A stretch of DNA of 64,000 bases from Torymus aiolomorphi. Taxonomy: Eukaryota; Arthropoda; Insecta; Hymenoptera; Torymidae. The DNA lies in assembly GCA_036365515.1 (NCBI GenBank), contig CM070873.1:215745376-215809375 (forward strand), given 5' to 3'. The position numbers and the translations under genes were made by a program. A model generated the notes under the pieces. That model was not told the DNA's origin. It worked only from the letters and a program-made list of their open reading frames with translations, and did no database searches. Below are positions 11,656 to 25,346 of this stretch, piece by piece (within the stretch, counting starts at the first letter, position 1; each line of letters begins with the position of its first letter).

Positions 11656-12321
11656 ATGGGAGGAAATCACTATTATTGTGCTTATTGTGATCGTTCTTTC
11701 AAAGATGTTCAATCGACAAGACAAAAACATCTAATTAGTGTTTCACATATCAAAAACAGAGAAGAATATTACAATAATTTCAAAGGTAAATCTTTAGTTA
11801 ATCTTCTATCAAGATTTCCATAAAATAAAAATAGTTCTTTGAGAGTTTATTTTTAAAATATTTTCAAAATAAATTTCAGAGCCAGAAAAAATTGTAGAAG
11901 ATGAACTTCGTAAAAAACCATGTATAAGATTTATGAATAACGAAGAATGCCCATTTGGTACTGTATGCAGATATTCCCACTATACTCCACAATCAATTGA
12001 ACAGTTGAAGCAAATTGGTAAATCAAAGTTTGTTGACAACTTTTCTGAAACCCTTTCATTTTATCGAAATGTTAATATAATTTTACAGCGGCATACAGGC
12101 AACAAGCAAAACACAAGGTATACAACCCAGATCCAGAACAAATTGTTAAAGAATTCTTTGACGATACTGTAGATCCAGATGATTTAAATAATATGGACTC
12201 GGAACTCTGGCCTAGATCTCAAGAATTAAAAAATGAGCCAAATCTACCTCCATCTTTACAGCCAATGACATATAGAACTTTTAAAGAACCTATTGAATAT
12301 TCAGAATGGGGCTGGAAATGA
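11656..12321 (+). CDS. ZMAT5: ZMAT5, U11/U12 snRNP 20 kDa protein (three exons, complete)
   Basis: Exons are 11656-11785, 11880-12017 and 12089-12321; the introns are 94 and 71 bp, both GT-AG and both in phase 1. Joined, they give 166 residues, close to the usual length of about 170. Residues 1-31 form a U1-type C2H2 zinc finger (C8, C11, H25, H31) starting MGGNHYYCAYCDRSF, the family's hallmark N-terminus. Residues 58-77 form a CCCH finger with exact CX8CX5CX3H spacing (C58, C67, C73, H77). The C-terminus is Pro/Trp-rich and ends in EWGWK, as in the family. The protein is a component of the U11/U12 di-snRNP and acts in the nucleus in splicing of minor (U12-type) introns. The start is the first ATG, with the zinc finger beginning five residues later. 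Nothing appears truncated. The neighbours are MITEs upstream and an AATAAA 18 bp downstream of the stop. Confidence 0.93.
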
Positions 12322-12338
12322 TATCACATTGAATATTT

Positions 12339-12344
12339 AATAAA
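12339..12344 (+). terminator. Poly(A) signal of ZMAT5 (AATAAA)
   Basis: AATAAA lies 18 bp downstream of the TGA, giving a very short 3'UTR consistent with a compact gene. Confidence 0.6.
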
Positions 12345-13130
12345 CGGAGGTGTTAAACGACCAACAGATTTCTCTGCAAAATTTATATTTTCTATAGAAG
12401 CAAATAATTTACACACGATAATGTAACAAATTCTAGTTTATCCTCCCCCCCGGGGGTATTACATGCAAATTTACAATTTTACGAAAAATTGCGATTCTTA
12501 CGGTAGATTCGTCGATAATCTGATCGAATTATCCCTGTATTACTTATTTTACTTACGTTTCGGCAATTTGGGTGTAACTGTTTCACTTTAACGACATTTT
12601 CTTTAATATTTCTGTATTTTTTTCTATTTTTTATTACTTGAATCTATTTTTCTGATCTGTCAGTTTACAACAAATTTGAGGTTAAAAGTGATAAACGCTT
12701 CTGCTCTATGACAGATTAGAGTTTTATTATCGATTTATTATTTGTTTTAGTTATATTTTGGCAGTCTATGCATTTATATTTAATTGTTACGACACTACCC
12801 TTATAATGTTTGGTGTTTTTTTTCAACTTTTTACAACAGGAACATATTTTTTTCCATCTGTCGGACGTTCAACAACAGCCTTTAATAAATTTTACAAATC
12901 AAATTTATCAAATTATTTTAAGTATTTTATTGTATACAATTTGTATCTATTAGGTATTCATAGTCTATAGAGATAAGTGTACAAAGGGATTGATGAACGA
13001 GATGCTCATTGAGCATTTTTCATCAAGTTAGAATAATAAAGCCATAGAGCAGAAAATACTGCTAATGCAGTCTGTGATAAGAAAGCCAGAAAGAGTGTAA
13101 TTAAACGATATTCACAACATAAAAGAGTGT
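12345..13130. other. AT-rich intergenic stretch
   Basis: Apart from a C/G homopolymer pair near 12446-12458 I see no repeat, exon or RNA gene. The longest open frame (12758-12970) is Phe/Tyr/Asn-rich and composition-driven. Confidence 0.4.
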
Positions 13131-15720
13131 TTTGTTCATTGAGAGTTGACTAAATCGTCGAATCGCAATCGATAAATCGATCTGTGCCACCATTAGCGAG
13201 GCGGTCGCGAAACAATACCCATTGACTATCGGCTCCTCTCCTCGCGCAAGCATTGAAATATTGAAAAGGGGCCGCTTTATGTGCCCGCGTAGATATCCAT
13301 AAATACCGAATCGACGGGAAATTCTCGGCAAACGGGGCTAGGTCTGCGTGCGTGCGTTTGCACCAACGATATATACAGTACTGACCATCAAACCGCGGGA
13401 CTCGGGAGCAACACCACACAGTGCTGGCTTGTACAACGCGCAAAGGGGAAAAACATCGCCTTCCGCGCGCTCCACGTGGCCAAGAGACGCTCCATTGTGC
13501 GCGTCCGCAGTCTGCACCCACGGGCTAATTCTCTTCCTCTCGCACGAGCACCCTATAGCTCTATATACTTATACGTACATAGCGCGTTGCATATGAGTTC
13601 TCGCTGCTTCTCTATATTCGTCCACCTCATCCCAGTTTATCTCTCTGTGCCTTTCCCGTTTTCCATTTCTTTCAATTTTTCTTTCATTCTTTATAATCTT
13701 CTTTCATGAATATAAGTTATAATTCAAACTTTGTTTCTGCTGACTGTGTTGTTTTTGTGCCTTCATTAACCGAGTTTTAATCCAGCAGTTCGGCTGAAAA
13801 TGAGAAATATTAAGAAAAGTAAAATATAAAACTTTCGAAAAAATTTGTTGAAATAACTTTTGTTTATTACACAATAACTAATGCTTTAAATAAAGCTCAT
13901 CGATTTCAAATGATATTTAAAAATAAATTTCGACTCCAAAATTCTGCTTGTCAGAAATTTCTTCAGTCTATCGGAAAAATCTCCCCGTTTCGATCTAAAA
14001 CTGTTCTGTTTATCTCGCGCCTCGTCTGCTCGCCCAGAGCCAGAACAGCATCTCTTTACCCACACGGGAGTGCATTTACAATGTCTCTCTCAATTTCTCC
14101 GTGCAGCTCTCGGTGCCTCGCTCATTCTCTCCACTTTATTATTCATCCTCCCGACTCGCCCGTTCTCTCTCTCCCTCTCTCTCTCTCTCTCGACTCTCAC
14201 ATCTCCTTTCCCGTACTTGTACGCATGCATACCGGTAGTATACATATACACATACTCGCTATAAACATCCTGGCTATCCGCGAGCGAGCGCGCAGCGATC
14301 ATAAGGCCCAATCACCGTCGGGGCTCGGCTCGCATCGGCGGCGCTCGGCAAAACAGCCATCTGCCGTCCCCCTCTGCTCTCTCTCTCCCCCTCTCTTTCT
14401 CTCTCTCTCTCTCGAGCATGGAGCATCTGCCTCCGGCTGCTGCGTGCACGTTGGGTACAAAGCGCACCAGAACGCACGTACACACATAGGTGTATCTACA
14501 CACACACGCGCGCTCACGAACGGAAAAGACGAGGACGGCCGAGTGGAAAGAAGGAGAGAGAGAGAGCTGGAGAGTCGAGAGCCGCTGGCCCGGCGTGCAC
14601 GACGGTTTTAGTATCGCATTAACCCGCCGATGCGGCAGTCGTGTCGCGGCGGCCTCTTCTCGCGCGCTTACCGGGCCCGCCGTTCACGTCGTACGTTCAA
14701 CAATCAACAGGGACACGCTCGCGCGCGCATAAAGAAGCGGATGCAACGCTCGTGCGATCGCGCGTGATGCGCCGCCGGCAGCTCGAGGGGACGACGCGCC
14801 GTGCGGAAGTGCGTGACATGCTGCTGCAGCTACCGATCCCGAGGCTCCTGCGCGACTAAGCCGCTTTGTTGTTGCGATGACGGCCGGCGAGTGAGGCGCG
14901 AGCGAGCCTTCCAGCCCGAGGATTCACGTGCAGCAGGGCAGCCAGTCCCCGTAGTGCGCTGGCCAGTCGTGCATGTGCGCCTGCCCAGCCGCTCCGTTGC
15001 GAGGGAGAAGCGGCGGAAGAAAGGGAGAGAGGAGAATTTCGCGCGCCTGCACGAGAGCACGAGTCGTCCGAGTCGTCGGTGGCAGAGGCGGCAGCGGCGG
15101 TTGTGGCTCCATTTTGCTGGTATTTGGTATTTTTAGTTGCATTATGCGCGCCCGCGCGTCTGACCATATACCTCGGGACCTGATTTCTCAGCGGATAAGG
15201 GTGACTTCTCGCGGCTTTTCCCGCACGGTAAAAATAGTCCCACAGTATTAATAAACATTCGACGAGCGGCCAACAGCTGACGGTTCGAGCTGGCGGGAGT
15301 GACAATTAAGCGTTATCTATGCTTCTATCACACGGGGCTGATTCACTCCGGGCAACCAATGAGAAATTAATCCGCGTGCGTGCGTACGTGCGTGTGTGCG
15401 CGAGCGAGCGTCTTTTTCGCGAGCCGCTGATCCCCTTTGCTCCCTTTTTGCGGCGGCGCTCGGCGAGCAGAATATTTCAGCGGGAGATCTGCAGAGGGCT
15501 GCGGCTGTTGCTCTTTTTCGGGCGCCGCTGCACTCGCCTATATAGCACCTATACCTATAGAGGGAAAGAAGAAAGTCCCGGCGACGCGCGGTCTTTATGT
15601 TTACGAGCAGGCCGGAGATGCCTCGCCAACTTTGTTTATACGGGAGCGTAGGCGGTTATTTTCGCTCATGCCGGAGCACAGGAAGCCGCGCGCGGTTTTA
15701 ACCCTCGGCAATGACTGTCC
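13131..15720. other. GC/CpG-rich interval with CT/GA tracts, possible promoter region
   Basis: Composition changes abruptly to CpG-rich DNA with (CT)n runs near 14161-14198 and 14373-14413 and GA runs near 14553-14575. The densest part is 14600-15100. GAGA/CT tracts and CpG richness are common around insect promoters and long 5'UTRs. Short ATG frames near 14819 and 14878 end within a few codons, so they could be upstream ORFs. No coding exon is recognisable, and the many overlapping open frames on both strands are compositional. Confidence 0.35.
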
Positions 15721-17600
15721 CACATGTATATGCCATTGAATAATCGCCCCGAAGAAATGCCACGGTTATGTAAAATACCCTTGTTTTTCTGCCATTCAAT
15801 CTTGCGGCTTGTTCCGACTACCTATCGTACAACTTCCTCGGAATAACTGAGTAACGTGTATTTATAAAGTTATTACGAATAAGGCGTAGTAAAATTAGAA
15901 AATATAAACATTGCTGTCATTTTCATTGAGACCGGCACGATTAGTTGGGTCATTGGACTTTTCCGAGGAAATGAATGAAGATGCCGATCGGACGACACGA
16001 TTTTGTAAGACAGATAAGATATATTTAGGTTCGCGCGAGCGCGCCCGCGGATATTTAATCCATTTCGATTATATAGCTTCTTGGCACGACACTCTAAAAC
16101 GAGGCGAGTGCGTACGTATATATGGAATCGCCGCGTGCGTAAGTTTTCAGGCTTCATAAATCGCCTGTTTACAAAATCAAGGCGCCGTTACAAAATCGTT
16201 AAAATTTAGCTCGGCGTCCGGTTTAGCCAACATTATACGTGCGCTTTACGCTTGGAATTGTGTAATCTGTAATACCTTATCGTTCAGCGGCGATAGCTGC
16301 GGTTATTAATCGATGGAAACAAATTTAATATCGGGTGATTCACATAGGTGATGTTTTCAACTATCAATCTACTATCTGATAAATATAGAAAGTTTTAGAA
16401 ATTTTCGAGATGTAAAGCTCCGACTCCGATTTGTCATCTCTTCCCTGGAAAATGAGTAATGAGAGAAACTAAAGCAGTATGTAGATAAATATTATTATTT
16501 TTGCAATCAATGACATGTTATTGTATACATTAATATGTACTCGTGACTAATATTAAATCGAACTACTGCCTAAAAACATACTCGTAAAATTTAAAGTTTG
16601 GGATGAATTACATGCAGTAGCGGTGGAACGACGTTCTCAAAACGCTATCTACATAATAAAAGCGTTCTGTGTGGTCTGCCATTGAAGCTGTAAAAACTAT
16701 GACTTTGCCAAAACATTAGCACCCTCGGCTCTGCTGATTTTGAAAGAGAGATAACGTTTACGTGGAGACCGAGAGAGAAGATAAATTACCAGAAGCCTTC
16801 ACGGCGAGCGTCAACGAAGTGAAAAAACACGAGAAAACTCATTCGAATACCCGAAACGCCATTAAAGCTGATAAGGTGGGTGCTTTTATCATTCGGCAAA
16901 CATCGTACGGCGGAACACGGAAAACGAATACTTACTTATAACGTATTCTAGCAAACAGGTCTTAATTAAAGGCTTCCAGGCGTCGGAAACATTTTGTGCA
17001 TTCAATTTGAGATGAAAAATAAATATCCTAAAAATAATTTAATAATCTGTTAATTACGAATTTAACGAGACCTTTATTTACAATGCAAATTAAATTGAGA
17101 AAATATGTTAATCATATTAGATGTTGCTTTTGGCGTATAAATTTTAATAAAATAAATATCAATTTTTACCAGCTTTGGCATATTGTTCATAAATAAATTT
17201 TCATTTCAGATAATTTGTGTCATAGAAACACTTCTTTTATTAGAAATAAACCTTGGGGCTTGATTGAAATTGTATCAGAGCAAGGCTAGATTTTCCACAC
17301 TCGCACTTTTTACTTTGTTAATAAAGAAACACTATTTTATTGCTATTCGATGATTTATTCGAGATTTATAGGATATTTTACTTTTTAAGTCCACAGAAGT
17401 GTTTACGACTCTATTTTGACAACTTGATAAAATTCTACTATTAAATAACATGATATATAACGTCTACTATTATATAACGTTTTAGCAACATTGTTAAATA
17501 TTACTATTTCGAAATTATTATTATATTGAAATCACTAATTATTAAAACAATTATTTATTAATAATACGCAGATATTAATTACGAGAATTCATTTTCAACA
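15721..17600. other. Noncoding interval
   Basis: Mixed composition becoming AT-rich toward 17600. No exon, RNA gene or repeat could be supported. Confidence 0.4.
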
Positions 17601-17602
17601 TA

Positions 17603-18086
17603 GGGGAAGGTGGGGCGAAATGGGCAGTGGGGCGATATGAGTTTTCGCGATATTTAAAAATGAGAAACTATTTTACGCTGAAAAACTTTTTTGGTTATGG
17701 CTAAAGTTGTAACAAATGTACTTGAAGTGGTAGAAACTGTAACAGTCAAGTATAAAAATTTAAAAAATAAAGTACCCGTATCGCCCCACTTGGAAATCTT
17801 TTAGCAATATGGCCGCCTGATTCCATTTAATTTACACGGGGAAACCCATATTGCCCCACCTGCAAACCACATGGGGCGATATGGGTTTTCCAGTGATCGT
17901 CTTCGTTATATTAATAAATTTCAATATCTTTGCATTAATATAAATAATGAAGTGTATTTATTTGTAGATGGAGAATCGCTGAATACTTTAGGCGTGTTAC
18001 AATATTTTTCAAAGTTCGATTAATATTTTTAAAACCGAAAATACCCACATCGCCCCACGAAATACCCATATCGCACCACCTTCCCC
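17603..18086. mobile_element. TA-flanked element with GGGGAAGGTGGGGCG ends
   Basis: Terminal inverted repeats GGGGAAGGTGGGGCGA and its near complement (TCGCACCACCTTCCCC) are flanked by TA at 17601-17602 and 18087-18088, so this is a Tc1/mariner-type non-autonomous element. Internally the motif GGGGCGATATGGGT, or its complement, recurs near 17631, 17775, 17847, 17872, 18040 and 18060. No transposase. Confidence 0.8.
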
Positions 18087-18088
18087 TA

Positions 18089-21000
18089 CTCTACATTAAA
18101 AACAGAACGACGTGAATCGTTTAAAAACATTATTAATTCTTATGTTACGGAAATTCAGTATATTGTGGGATATTAATGATAAAATTAGCGAACGAATAAA
18201 GAAAACATCACGTAATACGAATCCGTTTATATCGTGAAATTTTTTGCTTCAGAAACGGAATAAGATGAAAGTCATCTCAACCTCAGGTAGAAAACGTCAC
18301 CGTGCCAACATTATCATATTATGTTTGCCCGTGTAAGGAAGCTGAAAATATTCTGTTTTACGTAATGAACGTAACACGCGACCAAATAAAAAAGTTATTC
18401 CCATGAATAATTTAAATGTTTGATGTACGTACGAATTCTTGCATTTCACTTAATATACTATAGAGACATTTAAAGTTTTCCATTGGTTAATATTTTTAGA
18501 TCAAGCCTTAGGTGAAACAGTTGAAGTTAATGAAAGTTGATACCTTCGCAGTCAATATATCAATCAAAATTATTCGGTCTGTTATAAATGTTGAACAATC
18601 CCCACGACACCGGGGATAATTGGCACGCAAGCCGTGCAGAATCGTTGATCTTCGAGGCGTCATTACTCATCTTGACCCCGCTTAGAAAGCATCGCTTGCA
18701 TCACACAGTTTTATTGGAAAAAAGCGGAGCAAGAAAACAGCGCGCGCAGTCGAGGCTAGACCGGCAATTCGCGAGAATGATTGGCTTTAGCCGGGCTACT
18801 GGCTGTGTCGGGCCATTGCGAATTAAATAACAGTCGAGGAACGACTCGGGCTCTACGCACGCGTGCGGAGCTGAGCCAAGGTCGCGCCGATTAGCTTAAC
18901 TTCGCAATCGATCTGCGCATCGGAACGCGCACTATGCACACACATCAGGGGTGTGCGCGCGCAAACAACGCGTATATAGAGTAGAAGCGAATTGGAAGGA
19001 AAAGAAGAGGCGACGATGAAGGAAAGAAAAATAATCAACCGAGCGAGCCATCGGGAATTGTCGCGCGAATAGTTGAGTGTGCGTGTATCGGGGCAGCTGA
19101 TGTTTTCAGCGAGCTGCGCGATGTATGGTGTAACGCCCAGCCAAGTGTTTAAAAAATTTCTGCGCTGAGGAATTCGCGATCACTGCATAAACGTTTATTG
19201 CTTCATTAAGATAGAATTTTATTGCCACTACTATATATTGGCTCGGCGATTCATTTTCTTCTTTCTTTTTCAATAGAACGAAACGATTTTTTTTTTCATT
19301 TTCAAACAATAATATATATGCTTCTGTTGAGCATAGAATTATGATAGAATTCAATCACATTTTTGCATTGACAATAACTCAAAATCTAAGATAAGAGTTA
19401 AAAGTTGAAATTCTAAGCTGTAAATTTAGGTTTGCATAACACGGTATATAATAATCTAATGCTTCAGCATGCGCATCATTATTTTTTCAATGACTCATTC
19501 TTTTTAATTTACTGTTCATCGACACAGATTTATTTAAAAAATGCTAAATCAGACTTTACTCGTGAAAGTTCTTGATTCAATAAACTCAACTTTGCTTCCT
19601 CTAAATTCCTCAAACGAAACATATTGGCTCTTCTAATTAGAAAAAGCAGAGGCCAGAGCTCATATCCCACCGGCTTTCAAAACAAGCACACGCGCTATAC
19701 ATATATACGCAACGAATTTTACGGCATTATAAACGGGACTAAAAGGCCGAAATTTGACGAAAAAAGAACAGCCTACAGACATCCTCTCCTTTTGTGCTCT
19801 GCCCGCGAGATAAATTCACTGAGTCGCACAAGGCGGGGAGCGGCTTTCCCGAAGAAAGATATCAAATCGGAAATACCGCGCAGTCACGAGAATTTGGCTC
19901 TCGGGAAAATTCGATGGTATAAAGGGACTAAGGGAGCGCGGTAGTGGATAAGAGCGAAAAATTGCCCGGCAGCCGTGTGGCGATGATGATCGATCGCACC
20001 ACACGCCGAGATTTTTCAAAAGCCTAGCCAGGAAAATCCATTAACCGCGCGCGCGCAGAATCTTCTTTCATACGCGCGTGAGTCCCGATCGAGATAACAA
20101 CCGGTGCTTGGGCGCGCACGCGTGCCTACGGTGATTTATCTGCACTGTAGTGCGCGGGGAGAAAAGAGAAATAGACAGCGCACGCGAACAAGGAGAGCTG
20201 GATAAAGGCGAAAAGTTACAAACGCAAGGCGCACGCTCGACGGACTGTATGACAAGAGCGTTATAAAAGTCGTCCTTTTACAGGGTTTATTCGTCGGGCC
20301 ACTGCTATTTGGAGAGACCGCCTTAAGAGTGTTATTGCCCGCTTTAAATTATTTCCGAGAAATAGTAGAAAGACCGGTTGTAAATCATTTAATGATATAA
20401 ATAAAAAGGTACTTCTTGTTTATAAATACAGTAAAACATAAATAATTAGATTTCAAGATTTATCTGCCTCAACAAATTGCAATTGAAACAACGATGGCAT
20501 AACGTAGAATTTCGTCCACATTTCGTGAAAGTATATAGTGAACGAAGTGGCCGCTACAAAGATACTGGATATCTCGAGAGTTGTATGCAATAAAAATCGC
20601 CATTTGTCCAGTGAGAGAAACACGGTGCGCGTAAAACACAGTACGCCTGCAAAAAGGGAAGAGCACAAAGCGAGAACTTACGAAGGCGATTTGCAATTGC
20701 GACGAGGTGTACCAGGCACAGTGGAGCTTCGAGTCGTACAAAAATCGTTCTCCTCTTGTCCGGGCACAATGTAACGCATATCCTCGTACTCGCTTCGCTC
20801 TCTCTCTCTCTCTGAAGGAAATCGAGACTTTTGAGGCAAGAGTAAGAACCGAGGGAGAGCACGCGAGAGAGACGAGCTCGGGAATCGGGTGACGTAATGC
20901 ACCCGTATATAAAGGCAATCAAAATAAACGATCCTAAATTGCCGAGGAACTGTCGAGTTCGCGACAACGACGCGACAAAAAGCTCCCTTCTCTCTCGCAT

Positions 21001-24000
21001 TGCGTGGAAGAGGCGAGAAAAGGACGCGGAGAATTGAAAAAGAGCGTATTTTTAAAAGATATCCACTGCTGCTCTCTCTCTGTTGTGCGAGCGAAAGAGA
21101 GGCGGGAGTAACAGCTTCTTTTTGGATTCAATGAAATATGAAGAGATCGCGCAAAGATTAACGAAACTCGTTTAGTCAGGGCTGCCATTCATCGCGCGCA
21201 AGTATTATAGCGCCAGTCGGCGCCCATTGTGCGCGAGCAAGCCAGTTTTCTAGTTTGAATTTGTGACGCGCTCAAATGCAGTCTGAGTGCCGTTGGCGCG
21301 ACAGATTCTCGCTTTCAGAGACTATGCATTTCAATAAACCGTTTTGTTAACCACTTTCGTGCCCATTTTCACAAATTAACTCGTTCGAGGATATTTTTAT
21401 TTTCAACAAATGCATTTATTCGCAACTTTTTTATTTTGTAAAGATTCCAAATTCACATTTGTATTTTTCATGGTTTTGATTTATTTCAACTCGAACATTG
21501 ACATACATTGGCTTTCAAAAAATTTTGCATTTCGATACGTCATAGTGTGAAATGCGTCAATCAGAGAATGACGTCATAACATCCATCGTATATACACTAA
21601 TAGCTTTCGTGAGACGTGCTTTTCTCGAATTACAAAGCGAGAATCTAATTTGTAAAAAATCCATATATCAAGTGTCAGTGGGATTCGCAGTAACGTAAAT
21701 ATACAGTAATCAATGAAATGTTTCCTTTATTTAAAAATGGAGTATTACCGATTACAGGGACCATTTGTCGTCATCATTTTACAATCACGTGGAATAATTA
21801 TTACATTGTCGCCATATAATTCCGAATATAGCGTTATTTAATATCCATCCTGAATTTCATAAAATTATACCGCTGATGACGAGTGCACTCGGAATTGGGC
21901 CTTCCGAAATTAATGATGGAAAAAATAAGATGAATTTTCGTAGCAGGTCAAGAACAGTCCGACCGATTTCTTGTAATAATTACAACTGACAAGAGCAACA
22001 CCGCGGGCGATCATATTTCTTTCAACATAGCCATATAGCCAACCAGTCAGCGATAACTGACTGGGGCGAAAATTCGGTAAAATCTTCTCTGGCGTCCGTG
22101 CCTCTTTCCGCTAATGAGCCAGGTATGAATCACGAGGGCAGATAAGGAATAATGGAAACATCTGTCGTAGATTGTGCACGCGCGCCTCGGTAGAGGCTGC
22201 GGCCGAACCTATCTACCCTCGGCCATCGACGCCCAAGTTTTCGAGCAGCGGGTCAATCGGCTTGCGGTTACGGTAGCACAACGGCTCGGCCTCTTTTTCA
22301 TCTGCAGTTATTGTGCATTGCCGCGTGCAGCTTTACCTGAAAATTCGGCTTGGCGACGGTGAGCGGCTGCTGCGTTTCTGTTCCCCGTATACGAGATAAA
22401 AGATGGGATGGGATGGGACACGGGAGGAGGGAAGGGCAGTTGGCGCGCGCGCGCCTGCTCACACCAAACGCGTGAAACGCCGTGAGCACCGGAGAGAGAG
22501 AAATTTCGTGGGCGAATCGGGGCTATGTGGGTTATGTATAATGCTTGCATACGCCTCGAGCCTGCTCTTATTTGGCGCTGGAGCATTTAAATTTCGGGAA
22601 CTGGTTTTTGGCGACCGCGAGGCTCTTGTCTTGGGCACTCGACGTGTAAGTGTATCTGGAAAAACAACGCCGGCCGGGCACAATAAACAGTAAAGCTGTC
22701 GAATTCGATTGAATTATTTCGTGGAAATGAACATGAAATTCTGGGAAGCCAGGAATCTCTCTCTCTCTCTCTCTCTATTTATTGTGCTCTTTGAAATTTA
22801 CTATGCAAAGTTGGCCAACCCGGATTATTACCATTACAGTCTACTTTTCTTAAACACGAAATATAAAGTAAAACTTTTCGAATTTACAACATTTTTCAAA
22901 TGGATTTATGGTATCATGCAAATGTACATTTTCTCAGACCGTGTGTAGGATAGGTCGGGTTGAATAAATGGACTCATTTGCAAGATTATATTTAAGTGTT
23001 TGTAGGAAAAACATATAATTAGCTGAGTTTCCTATCGAACATACAAAAGTTTCCAACTTGTGTCATTTTTAATATAAAAAATGCGTTGTTATAAAATATT
23101 GCACTTTTTCTTGCACAATTGTTATTGCTATATGCGTATTATAAACTTCCTCTGTGGAGAAACTTTGAACATTAAAGCCGAGTGTTGTAGAGTTCTTTCA
23201 TACTACTTTCATGGAAGTAAAACTATTAAAAGTTTCGTTATACAATAGTTGTAAACTATGTATAAAAAACGCGAGGAAATAATATTTCCTGCCTACGTAA
23301 TAATAATTTTTTACGGCCTTGAAATAAACAACTGTTGCATCGAGCGAACTACATACCCCGCAGACCGTTCGGTTCTAAGTTTCCAACACCCGGCGTCCGG
23401 CGATTATGTCAACAGCGAGAAACGACGAAAAAGGGCAAGACATAGATTCGGAACAAAAGAAATAGAGACAGAAAAGAACAGGAGAAAAATGGGAGAGTCG
23501 GGAGGAAAGTACGGTGGGAGGCAGCTGAGAAGAGAAACTCAGGGCTCGAGCGAGACAGACAGCGAGCCGAAGAAAGGAAGAAGAGAGTGAGGGAGGAGAG
23601 GGAGAGAGAAGGAAAGGCGGAGGTACCGTAAGGCCGCCGTGCGCCCGTGTACACAGCCAAGGCCGTTCGACTTCCCATTCCGAGTCGTCGACTGCAGTCG
23701 TATACCTTACACGCGCGTCGAGTGTTGCGTTACTCTCGAGCCTCCATTAACGTTTTGGAGCGCATTTTCTATCGACGCTCCAAAGGAAGATTGTACGCGC
23801 TCGGTTTGGCGTGAAAAAAACAAGGCGACGCGTTCGCTCTGCTCCCCGTCTTCTCTGCTTCGTCGAGTGTTTACGTGTTTATGCAGCCGCTACGAGGAAA
23901 AATGCCGCCCGAGAGTCAGCGACGATGAGAGATTTTCGGGAGGCGACGATCGTCAAGTCTCTTTTATTCCGAAGAAATTTATGCAGCGAGTCGTTCTTCG

Positions 24001-24393
24001 GTTCTTTCCTTTCGTTTCGCCAGAAGTCTTATCGGAGAACTTTTTAGATAAAGAAATCCTTAGGTCAGCAATATTCGGCTTTCAGTCCTACACGCTCGCT
24101 TCTGTTTCACTTTATATGCAAATTAGACAGTTTTTTTTTGTAGCTTTGACTTTTTGATGGTTTAATTTTCAGAGCCCCTAAAATGTTCTGGGAAATGGAT
24201 TTTTATTTCTTCGAAAGTAATCCTTTAAAAAGCAGCTCAAGATCATTCTTGACTATAAATGCCATCTTTGTGTAATCCCAATTCCTTGATTCGCTATACT
24301 TTGTGACTCATTCGCGCATACTTCTGAAATTACATCGAAAGATTATTCGACTTAATGTCTAAATTTACGATTAACCATTGCTTTTTTCAACAA
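18089..24393. other. Long noncoding interval with alternating GC-rich islands
   Basis: CpG-rich islands near 18600-19110, 19800-20260, 20760-21300, 22150-22690 and 23400-23990 alternate with AT-rich DNA. They contain GCGCGC runs and GAGA/CTCT tracts (20794-20813, 22758-22775, 23580-23615). Open frames in the islands overlap on both strands and show no domain. I could not support an exon; the region may be a large intron or regulatory DNA. Confidence 0.35.
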
Positions 24394-24491
24394 CCCTGGT
24401 AGAAAATTAATCATAAGTTGGCCAGAATATGCTTAACCAGCATATGGCTTAGCCATATTCTGGGCAACTTATGATTAATTTTCTACCAGGG
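24394..24491. mobile_element. 98-bp palindromic MITE with CCCTGGTAGAAAATTAATC ends
   Basis: A near-perfect hairpin. The left arm CCCTGGTAGAAAATTAATC is mirrored at the right end, with the centre near GCATATGGC. Flanks are CAA on the left and AAC on the right, so no clear target-site duplication is visible and the superfamily is undetermined. Confidence 0.65.
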
Positions 24492-25338
24492 AACTTGTAA
24501 AATCATATGGTCGAATAATTGGTTGCTGAATCCCATAGGGGATAGGCTCAATGATACACTCAAGTTGTTTTCATTAAAAGTTTATTTCAAAATAGTTTTA
24601 ACTAACTAAATGGAGTCGCTAGGACTTCTCACGAGCTCTTATATATCGATACGATTGGTGCGGTAATTGCACTCTATTGAGCGTCATTTAACATACTTCT
24701 TTATATACAAAACAGTTTTTTAAATTTTTGACCTTTCAATTAAAGTTTTATTATATCCATAGCAAAAGATATTCGTCAATGAAAATAACTATACATCTTT
24801 CAAATGATAGGTAGATAATATTTTCCATAGTCAATATTTACAAAACTTGGCGAGTACGCAGAACAAATACGGCATTGTAAACGCGAGCGGGCACGCCATT
24901 ACTTTATAGTTTTCCAGCATCGTTATCAGCCGGAGCATCATAAAAGCGCGTGTTATTAAAACGAAGCAGTTATTTGCCGCGCAAGGCGCACGACGTCACC
25001 GCCCCGATATCGATAAGCATGTTGAAAAAGTTCGTGAAAATCCCATTTCAATGACTCACGCGTAGAATCTGCTTTATCAGTTGTATAGTCGAAAATTATA
25101 ACAGCACAAATCTGTAGTCAGCATATGCACTACCATTTACAACGATTCCAACAAAATGTCATCGGTGTAGCATTATACTTCAGATAGCAGAACTTAAAAA
25201 GCGGATTTAATCTCTTAATTTGCAGAGATAATTTTGATGGTTTGATTTTTATAATTCGAAAGATAATAAAAAGGCACAAGTACTAATTAAGTATCAGCAA
25301 TTAGTGTTGGAGTGGTATTATACAATAATAAAAATAAT
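24492..25338. other. AT-rich noncoding stretch left of the giant foldback element
   Basis: No exon or repeat recognised. It ends at the A-rich target site of the giant element. Confidence 0.4.
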
Positions 25339-25346
25339 AAAAAAGC
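25339..25346. repeat. Left 8-bp target-site duplication (AAAAAAGC)
   Basis: Identical to 39765-39772 and directly abutting the first base of the element. Confidence 0.8.

Noticed and set aside
13910..14611. 233-codon plus-strand frame
   Set aside because: Runs through CT/GA simple repeats and GC-rich DNA, with overlapping open frames on the other strand; no domain.
24394..24491. piggyBac-type assignment of the CCCTGG palindrome
   Set aside because: The ends begin with CCCT, but the flanks are CAA/AAC and not TTAA, so the superfamily was left open.
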